Shown in pieces: positions 57,600 through 64,000 of a stretch of 64,000 nucleotides of DNA; position 1 is the first letter of the stretch; each line of letters opens with the position of its first letter. The notes beneath the pieces are model-generated. The model was not told the origin of the DNA, searched no databases, and was given only the letters and a program-made list of their open reading frames with translations. The position numbers and the translations under genes were made by a program. This DNA is from Limnanthes douglasii subsp. nivea (lineage: Eukaryota; Streptophyta; Magnoliopsida; Brassicales; Limnanthaceae): contig JAUPFV010000004.1 in assembly GCA_036936605.1 (NCBI GenBank), forward strand, positions 88,004,334 to 88,068,333, given 5' to 3'.

Positions 57600-58060
57600 T
57601 TACGAAATGTTAAGTGCTTTGGGTTGTAAGCATTTCGCATCATGTGTTGCGAATTGTGTACAATATGTTGGTATCTTGTTGCAAACATCTATCAGGATTA
57701 CATGCGATTTTGTATGAAATTTCACCAGGATGCGAATCGTTAGTAAAATCATATCAAACATTTATCAACATTTGAGGCTGCGAACTGTGTTGAGCTATAA
57801 CGTAATGCATTTTCATATAAATATCAGGACTCCTGGCTGCAAATTATGGCCAGAACATATGATAATAATTATGCACATACGTTTCACATGATAGGCTTCA
57901 AATTATGACCAGAATTATGATACGAATGGAGAACAATTAGAAGTCCTGATATTTGTCACATGATAAGCTGCGAAGTGTGCTTTCAGTAAGGTTGAAAACA
58001 AGTAATATATCAGGTTAACATGCAAATGATTTGCAAATTATAATTGGATGCGAATCGTTT
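57600..58060. repeat. TGCGAA half-site cluster 3
   Basis: One dyad near 57635 and about eight half sites of the form GG(A/C)TGCGAA(T/C)(C/T)GT, some mutated. Confidence 0.7.
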
Positions 58061-58205
58061 ATATGATTAAAAGTCTGTAAACAAATTGGATTACAAAAAA
58101 GAGGATTACAATATTTTCATGCACTAACAAATGTTTACATAGATCACTACAAGCTACTGCTGTTAGTTAGTTGCATTCCAAAAAATCAAAAAACAAAAAC
58201 CAACT

Positions 58206-58691
58206 CTAGTAGTTAGTAGATGATTCATCGCCATCTTTTTCCTCTTTCTCCTCTTTGTGCTGATCATCTTTCTCTTTCTCCTCTTTCTCTTCCACTTCTT
58301 CTTCATCTTCAATATCTACGTCCATCATGCTTAAAAATTTTGTCCTTGATGGACCAGCTTCGTCTTCCATCTTTCTTTTGTTATTTCGAACCGCTGCCGT
58401 TTGAGCTTGCACATTTTCTGGCTGAGGTGCAGCAGCAAGCATTGGAACCTCTTCTGGCTGAGGTTCAGCAGCAACCAGTGGAACAACTTCTACTGGTTGA
58501 GAGTCAGCAGAGTAGTAGTCATCATACATGTCTAACCCAAAAACAGATATTGGGCTGTTTGGTGGTGCTGCTGGCATGATCAACTCATCACTCCAGTTAA
58601 CGGTTAAGGATGACTAGGAGTCACCCAGAGAACCGAGTGAACTAGAGTTTGAGTATGAGGTGGTGGTTGTGGTTGTGGAAAAAGACATGAC
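58206..58691 (-). pseudogene. Unrecognised acidic ORF inside the MULE
   Basis: On the minus strand, starting MSFSTTTTTTSYSNSSS at about 58690, with an in-frame TAG near 58617, then open to 58206. The product is Pro/Glu/Val-rich (QPVEVVPLVAAEPQPEEVPM), with NNKRKMEDEAGPSRTK (possible nuclear signal) and a highly acidic end (DIEDEEEVEEKEEKEKD). No domain recognised. It lies 3' of the Ulp1-like fragment on the same strand and may belong to the same former gene or be an independent one. Possible start context and promoter lie at 58700-58790. Confidence 0.45.
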
Positions 58692-58939
58692 TATTTGAAT
58701 TCGAAGAGAATAAGAGGTGTTTTAAAAAAAATATAGAGTTTGTTGTAAAATTAGCCTCTGGTTACTAGAGGTATTTATAGGGAAATGAGGTAATCATTAC
58801 ATAGCCTCCATGTCCAATCAGCATTTAATGGTTTATGTACTTGATTAGATTGTTTTTTGTGTGCTCAATGGAGAAAACGTTTACCAAGGCATAAGCCACA
58901 TCCTGTTCGTATCCTTGAACTTTATATTTTGAATTTTTT

Positions 58940-59210
58940 ATTTCTGCACCAGCCTGCGAACTGTTTTTAAGGTGGTATACCAGGCTGCGAACTGTTTGTG
59001 TAGTGATAAGTACACATCTATCAGGTTAGGATGCGAACTATTTGCTGATAAGTTAGGCTGCGAATTATGTACTGATAAATAAGCATCTATCAGGTTAGGC
59101 TGCGAACTGTTCATACATACGAGGGATTTGCTGCGAATTATTTGGTTGGAATTATTCGAATATTAATCAACCCTTATAGATCAGGTTATGATGCGAACTA
59201 TAAGCTAAGG
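58940..59210. repeat. TGCGAA half-site cluster 4
   Basis: Seven half sites, all in the same orientation (AGGCTGCGAACTG or AGGATGCGAACTA), between the acidic ORF and the Ulp1-like exon. Confidence 0.8.
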
Positions 59211-59312
59211 AATATTCACATTTCTAAAAATGTAATTTGTTTATGTATGCACAACAAACTAAAAATTACAACCGATGTATTTACAAGCAAAAGCATAGTG
59301 TTTTAAATCGAA

Positions 59313-59561
59313 TCAGCCATATGCGATGCGGTCTTTGTCATTTAAAAAGTAATAAAACATTTCTGCTCTGAAGGCAGTTACCATATCTGGATCGTATTTT
59401 TTCTGTACGAATCCATGCTCGATAATATCTCTTGCATATTTGCAGATAAAGATACCACAGTCCTGGGTGTCTTGCTTTTGTTGTGGGATACCTCTTTCAA
59501 CTTTCACCTTCCACCATGTCTTATATTTAGGTAGGAATCCTCTGTCCAACAAATATTTGAT
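59313..59561 (-). pseudogene. Ulp1-like (C48) cysteine peptidase, C-terminal exon
   Basis: The last exon of a SUMO-protease-like gene. Acceptor ACACAG precedes IKYLLDRGFLPKYKTWW, and the stop is at 59313-59315. It contains the oxyanion Gln and catalytic Cys region (IPQQKQDTQDCGIFICKYA) and the C-terminal helix (RAEMFYYFLNDKDRIAYG). The preceding exon with catalytic His and Asp is not recognisable upstream (59562-60130 is repeat-filled), so the gene is truncated or badly decayed. In Kaonashi-type MULEs the peptidase is carried together with the transposase; its role there is unknown. Confidence 0.75.
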
Positions 59562-59609
59562 CTGTGTATAATAATTAGTGTTAGGAATAAGCACAAAAAC
59601 AACAACAGT

Positions 59610-59835
59610 TGGTGCCATACAATTCGCACCTTAGGCTGTGAATTGTATGACAACAAATCCAACATGGGCATGTTACACGATTCGCATGACAAGCTGCGAA
59701 TTGCCTATATATGAATATTGTTTTAACAGACAATTCGCAGCCTGAGCTGCGAATTGTCTGTAAATAAACGACATATAAATATAATCGAGCTGCGAATTGC
59801 TTGCATAATGGGTGATCAGGATGCGAACTGTTCCA
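59610..59835. repeat. TGCGAA/TTCGCA dyad cluster 5
   Basis: Dyads at about 59620, 59678 and 59731 (AATTCGCA-N6/8-TGCGAATTG) and two half sites. Confidence 0.8.
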
Positions 59836-60404
59836 CTTTTTACATGCACGTTGCAGGAATCTGGGAATTATTGAACAAACACCAAAATCAACAATCAACT
59901 ACCTAATGCACATCTAACATACATAATATTTCTCAGGAAAGTATTAGCATTACATGCAACTAAACTTCTACCCTGCCTTCGACGATAAACCCAGAAACTG
60001 AGCAACTATCGTCAGTATATACTTCATTCCAGTATAAAAAGCAACGCCTATCGTGAAGTAACAGAATAAAGTGGTTCAAATTCGTCAAAAACGCAAAAAA
60101 AAATACACTTTCCACGATAATGTATACCTGTTAAATTTCACCGGTCGGAGAACGAGATTGAAGCTTTCGGAGACGACTTCACGACAACTTTGTCGAACAG
60201 AAGGTGTGTAGTTGGAGTGAGTAAAAGACGATGACCGGTGCGATAGCGTTGAAGGTGCGAACGGTGAGAAGCTGTAGGGTTTTTGGCTTTGAGAGAGAGA
60301 GTATCATGAAGTCGAACGGTTTTCTGGTGGTTTCTAAAATTAGACTTTGGGGTTTGTTTAGGGTGATAGGAAGGTGGAAAAAGTGGGTTCGAACTGAAAA
60401 ATGA

Positions 60405-60443
60405 GTATATATAGTTGAGTGGGTATTTTCCGATACTTTTCTC
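60405..60443 (-). repeat. MULE right terminal inverted repeat
   Basis: ATAGTTGAGTGGGTATTTTC matches the left end in inverted orientation with a degenerate outermost part. It is followed by the 9-bp duplication at 60444-60452. Confidence 0.7.
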
Positions 60444-60452
60444 TTTTAAAAA

Positions 60453-61445
60453 TTGATTTTTATTGTTTTTAGTGGGAAATTAAAATCAGTTAGATTATAA
60501 TTTTAATGTAATTCTAATAGAATTTTGATGGTGAGTAATAAGTATTTGGAGGTTTGAAACTTTCTTTTTAAAGTCGAACTATATGGTATATTTGACTAAA
60601 CGAATAAAATTATGCATCTTAATTATTAATTATATAATCGCATAATTTAATACTTAAGTTTATGATTGTAATTTAGAGTAAAAATTAAAATTTTAATTTA
60701 ATAACGATCTAAAAATATTAAGTTATAAGATAAAGTACAAAATGTTAATAAACTAAAGATCAAATAAAAAAGAAATGCAAAAGATAACACTCCTAAGATA
60801 ACAATGGAAAGACATACAATCAACGAATGGAAGAGGGAATATATACATATATGAATGATATATCGACAAAAAGAGAAGGAAATGAGTGGCTTCAATGAAA
60901 ATAAAGATAAACGGTTTCGAATCCGCATTGACCAAAGGTCGACTGCATGTACACAGTCTCATATATGTAATGTAACTCGTTTTCACATTAACTATTTTGA
61001 TTTTTGATACCTTTTGTAACACTAGTTTTATGTATTGAATTAAAGTTTTAGTTGAAGAATCAATCAATTTTTGTTAATTCTTCGGTTTAACCTTCAATTT
61101 TCTTTAGGCTTTGGATGGATGAGGGTCTGAATTTTGTTGACCAGTCAATTTTTTTATTAAAAGTTTTTAATTTATTTATTTTTTATAAATAATTTGTTTT
61201 AACATTTATTGATAGGTATAGTTAATCAATAGTTAAAAAACACAAAAGTACTCCCCATTATTCTTCTTATACTTGATACTTAACAAAATTTAAAAAAACT
61301 TTCCAAAACATTTTAAAATACACAAATTTTTTTTAAAACCAAAATAATTGGAGAATGGATTTAGGCCATGAGAAGCTTGTTGAGGACCATGAAACTCCAA
61401 ACAAGATAATCTCTCTAACGAATGTGTTCAAAAAAGTTTCATTTT
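60453..61445. other. AT-rich spacer, nothing recognised
   Basis: No coding, RNA or repeat structure that I can support. Confidence 0.45.
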
Positions 61446-61809
61446 TGGTAGATATTTTAATTTTAGAAAGCTGAACCCGAACCCCCCGCCGGTGGAAGCC
61501 TTTCAACCGGCGGGGATGACGAATTTTTTTATTATGATGATGAACTAACCCAACCGCCAACTAAAGCCATTTACAACCGTCGGGAGAGTCTGATCCAAAC
61601 CACTGGGGTTGTGCATCTGACCCGATGACTAAGTTAATTTGTTAGGTAGGATTTTATATTTGGAACTAGGTCCCGAACGAGGCGATAGACATATACCGCC
61701 GGGGTGTAGTTTACTAACCGTCAAGCCATATATTATCAATCGACGGTTGAGAACTTAACCGTCGGGTTTGTAATATTCAACCCGACGGTTGTGGTTCCCT
61801 ATTTTAGTC

Positions 61810-62052
61810 TTCCAATTTAAGAACTTAAAGGTCGAATACGGCGTTTACAATCACGATACTACATCGTACAAAGAAGGTCATTCGTACTTGGGAGGATTCA
61901 CGAAAGAAAAGATGGATTTCGTAGTTAATTCTACGAAAATGGGATCCCATCCTAAAGACATTCTCGGTGGAGTGGAGAAATTGAACCCTAAGAATTCATC
62001 TTCAATGCGCACCATGTACAACGCTCAACTAAAATATTTGTGTTTATATTAA
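61810..62052 (+). pseudogene. FAR1/MULE-like transposase fragment
   Basis: An open segment with YGVYNHDTTSYKEGHSYLGG (end of the DNA-binding domain), FTKEKMDFVVNSTKMGSHPK, then DILGGVEKLNPKNSSSMRT and MYNAQLKY. This order is typical of the N-terminal part of FAR1-related Mutator transposases and matches the family of the remnant at 25895-26215. Nothing further of the transposase follows. Confidence 0.6.
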
Positions 62053-62150
62053 AGACCATTGGATGTTCATACTCGAGATGGGAGTCGCAATTGTATTTGC
62101 GTTTAATTGTATTTTTCATTTCGTATGACAGTACTAAAATATTGATGTTG

Positions 62151-62250
62151 GGTTCACTTTTCTTCCGTTAAGAGGTGCACCCCTCAGATGCCAAACTGCA
62201 TGGAAATCGGATTGGGTTGGGTGAACTCCAACCACTTCGTGAACGTAAGA
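62151..62250 (+). pseudogene. Peptidase-like fragment (FLPLRG...VNSNHFVNV)
   Basis: Two adjacent pieces in different frames, FTFLPLRGAPLRCQ and IGLGWVNSNHFVNV. They resemble the C-terminal, His-containing segment of the OTU/Ulp-like cysteine peptidases found fused to or carried with some plant MULEs. Very short; assignment is tentative. Confidence 0.35.
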
Positions 62251-62720
62251 ATTTAATTACATTGACGGTTAGTTTAAATATTAAGACATCTATTTCATCA
62301 TGTTTCCATATTATAGCTTGGGATTAGGTCGGAGGCCCTATGTGTGAGGATACATCTTTGTTGCATAAAGTTTCTCTCATCGGAAGCGGAAGGTTAGGCT
62401 TTACCGATTATCTCTCATTGCAAGAGATACAAAGAGGTTAGAAATTGTAGCCCTGAAGTAACTGATTTATCCGCTTTTGTTTGTGCACTATATCATTAGA
62501 ATATCCTTGTAACATTACTATGATTTGGGAATTTTAAAAGCTGTAGGTTTTGTACTTTAGAATATCATTGTATTATTAGAGTGCCATTGTACTTTATGAT
62601 GGCGTTTATCTTAAAAATGTTGAGACTTTATCTTCTTAAAATTGTGTTTCGCATTAAGTTAAGACATTACACTTTAATTGAAGACATTACATAATTTAAA
62701 TTAAAATGAAAACAATGAAA

Positions 62721-62741
62721 ATAGATAGATAGATAGATAGT
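62721..62741. repeat. (ATAG)n microsatellite
   Basis: About five ATAG/GATA units. Confidence 0.85.
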
Positions 62742-63639
62742 AGCCCATAATTGACATAGTAGACTCAGTTTCATGGCGACAGATAGTTCCATCCATACTC
62801 GAAGCCCATAGTTGACATAGCATCCACATTGGTTTGTAAATAAATTTTTAGGATTTGACTCCGGCGGGGAAAAAGTCCCCCGACGGTTGGTAATTTTCAA
62901 ACGTCCAACTTAGTTAGTCACTTTATTTCCAAGTGTATAGGGAAATTTACTAAATTTCCACCACTGGGTAATTAAATGTCAACCGGTGAAATTTTTTTAT
63001 CCCCGAGGGGCTGAAAATTTGGAGCCTCCGGTGGGACAACTGTCTGGTTGTGTTAATATACCCGGCGGGGTTGACACCGGCTGTTGATAATTATGACCCC
63101 GACGGGTATATTTTCAACCGCTGCTTGAAAATATACAAACCGAGAGGATGGATATTAATATCCAATAAGATTGTTACTGATAATTCCTTGCTCTCAACTG
63201 GTGGTTAAGAAATTGTCAATCTCCAGTTGAACAATTTTCAACTGCCATGTGAAAATTACACCGACGGTTGAAAATTGTTCAACCAACGGTATAGGTAATA
63301 AAAAAGTTAGCATATAGACATAATTGGAAACTCTATTATTAGGAGATCAGTTCAAGTTGAAGATCTATCACATGGTACATGGACATTTTGAACAAAAAAG
63401 AAGCACTCAACATTTTAGAGGAAATGATATTAACGAAATAATCAACAACGTCACAATCGAAGTTAGAAGCATCCAAATAATAAAATATGCTAATCACCAA
63501 TCAAAACATCCAAATCGTGAGTCTATAAACGAAAATACATGGTTCTTAAACTAAAACAACATACAAATAACAAACAAGAGTAGCGTTACAACAAACCATG
63601 AACTAGTGAGGTCAAACATTTTCCTTGCAATGAACACTA

Positions 63640-64000
63640 GTTCTTCAGAGGTATGGTCTAAGGGATGAACACGATTTATCGTGTTCACCACATTCACCGC
63701 GGGTCGGTCGTTAAGGATACGAAGGGTTATGTTATACCAACCGTATTTCTACGTACAGTTCGTACTGGGGGGTTGATGTCCGACTACTCCCTTCCAAGCG
63801 TCGTGAGTACCTATCGATCACGTACGGATGGTCCCTCGAGTTGCTCCCGTGCTTTCCTCTAGTGCGTAACATATATTGTCTCCTCTTGATAGACCAATTC
63901 TAGGAGCAAGCGGAGGCAACAGTTTCTCTTGGACCAATCCAAACTGCCGCATCACTCGGTTTGCGTGGTAAGCCTCGCTTACGAACATTAGACGAATATG
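63640..64000. other. Compositionally distinct segment, possibly organelle-derived
   Basis: From about 63640 the sequence becomes clearly less AT-rich and has no poly-A/T runs. It contains structured words such as CGTACAGTTCGTACTGGG and GATCACGTACGGAT and an open frame at 63665-63862 (MNTIYRVHHIHRGSV). The style recalls plant mitochondrial DNA or group II intron ends. I could not match it to a named gene, and it continues past the window end. Confidence 0.25.

Larger units (their letters stand above)
53841..60443 (+). mobile_element. Mutator-like element with transposase and Ulp1-like fragment
   Basis: A 6.6-kb element bounded by 9-bp duplications. The ends are weak inverted repeats: left GCGAAATTGCACC...TACCCACTCAACTAT (53841-53881), right end in reverse complement GAGAAAAGTATCGG...TACCCACTCAACTAT. 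It carries a decayed MULE transposase (+) and, convergent on the minus strand, an acidic ORF and a Ulp1-like cysteine-peptidase fragment. MULEs with Ulp1-like genes are known as the Kaonashi type (Arabidopsis) and also from melon. The non-coding parts are full of a TGCGAA dyad motif. Confidence 0.82.
61470..63295. mobile_element. Decayed DNA transposon with GC-rich inverted motifs
   Basis: Both ends (61470-61795 and 62850-63295) are packed with inverted copies of a motif like CAACCG(T/C)CGGG / CCCGACGGTTG inside AT-rich DNA. Examples are AACCGGCGGGG at about 61505, ACCGTCGGGTTTG at about 61759 and CCCGACGGTTG at 61779. The pattern resembles subterminal repeats of DNA transposons. Between them lie fragments of a FAR1-like transposase and a peptidase-like sequence. 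No terminal inverted repeat or target duplication could be fixed, so the borders are approximate. Confidence 0.5.

Noticed and set aside
54515..59835. CRISPR-like reading of the regularly repeated TGCGAA motifs
   Set aside because: Repeats are short, in both orientations and irregularly spaced, and lie inside a plant MULE; there are no cas genes.
63665..63862. 65-codon ORF as a mitochondrial protein gene
   Set aside because: The translation matches no organelle protein I can name; kept only as a possible organelle-derived segment.

Overview
This is nuclear DNA of a flowering plant, most likely a eudicot. Four plant genes have GT-AG introns and plant-specific products: a BAK1/SERK-type receptor kinase, an HMA metal-binding protein, the defence aminotransferase ALD1 and a GPI-anchored lipid-transfer protein. 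Spacers are AT-rich, and about three quarters of the window is transposable elements. No bacterial genes, rRNA, tRNA or CRISPR array were seen.

Layout. (1) 1-4.7 kb: gene island holding the 3' end of a BAK1/SERK3-like kinase (+), a small HMA protein (-) and ALD1 (-, at least 8 exons). (2) 4.8-8.1 kb: AT microsatellites, the first copy of a duplicated ~0.67-kb segment (5870-6537), and the C-terminal remnant of a MULE transposase. (3) 8.1-24.4 kb: the second copy of the duplicated segment, split by a near full-length LINE (8654-24288, -). The LINE is itself split in its endonuclease domain by a complete Tat-type Ty3/Gypsy element, E1 (12876-22640, -). (4) 24.4-27.1 kb: minisatellite and a MULE N-terminal remnant. 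(5) 27.15-50.8 kb: a second LINE (+) split in its reverse transcriptase by Gypsy element E2 (27960-48815, +), which is split inside its protease DTG-S site by Gypsy element E3 (30380-40864, +). (6) 51.6-53.3 kb: the lipid-transfer protein gene (-). (7) 53841-60443: a complete but decayed MULE with 9-bp target duplication, transposase, a Ulp1-like peptidase fragment and tens of copies of a TGCGAA dyad. (8) 61.4-63.3 kb: a remnant with GC-rich inverted motifs and FAR1/MULE and peptidase-like fragments. (9) 63.6-64 kb: less AT-rich sequence, possibly organelle-derived.

The most interesting system is shared by the three Gypsy elements. Each carries, downstream of pol and on the opposite strand, a large two-exon gene (aORF). 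It encodes a basic N-terminus, a conserved FNWGLRFPLDP domain, a charged or coiled-coil region, a C-terminal L..LW..V motif and an acidic tail. Each aORF has a phase-1 intron at the same place and a TATAAAT box 90-180 bp before its ATG. In E1 and E3 the convergent pol and aORF units meet over tandem repeats. Antisense ORFs in the Tat lineage (maize Grande, Silene Retand) are known. The shared splice site, antisense TATA boxes and C-terminal motif are what stands out here.

Insertion order can be read directly: segment duplication, then LINE, then E1; and LINE2, then E2, then E3. LTR divergence by eye agrees: E1 and E3 about 1.5%, E2 clearly more. All transposon coding regions are interrupted by stops or frameshifts; the four host genes look intact where visible.
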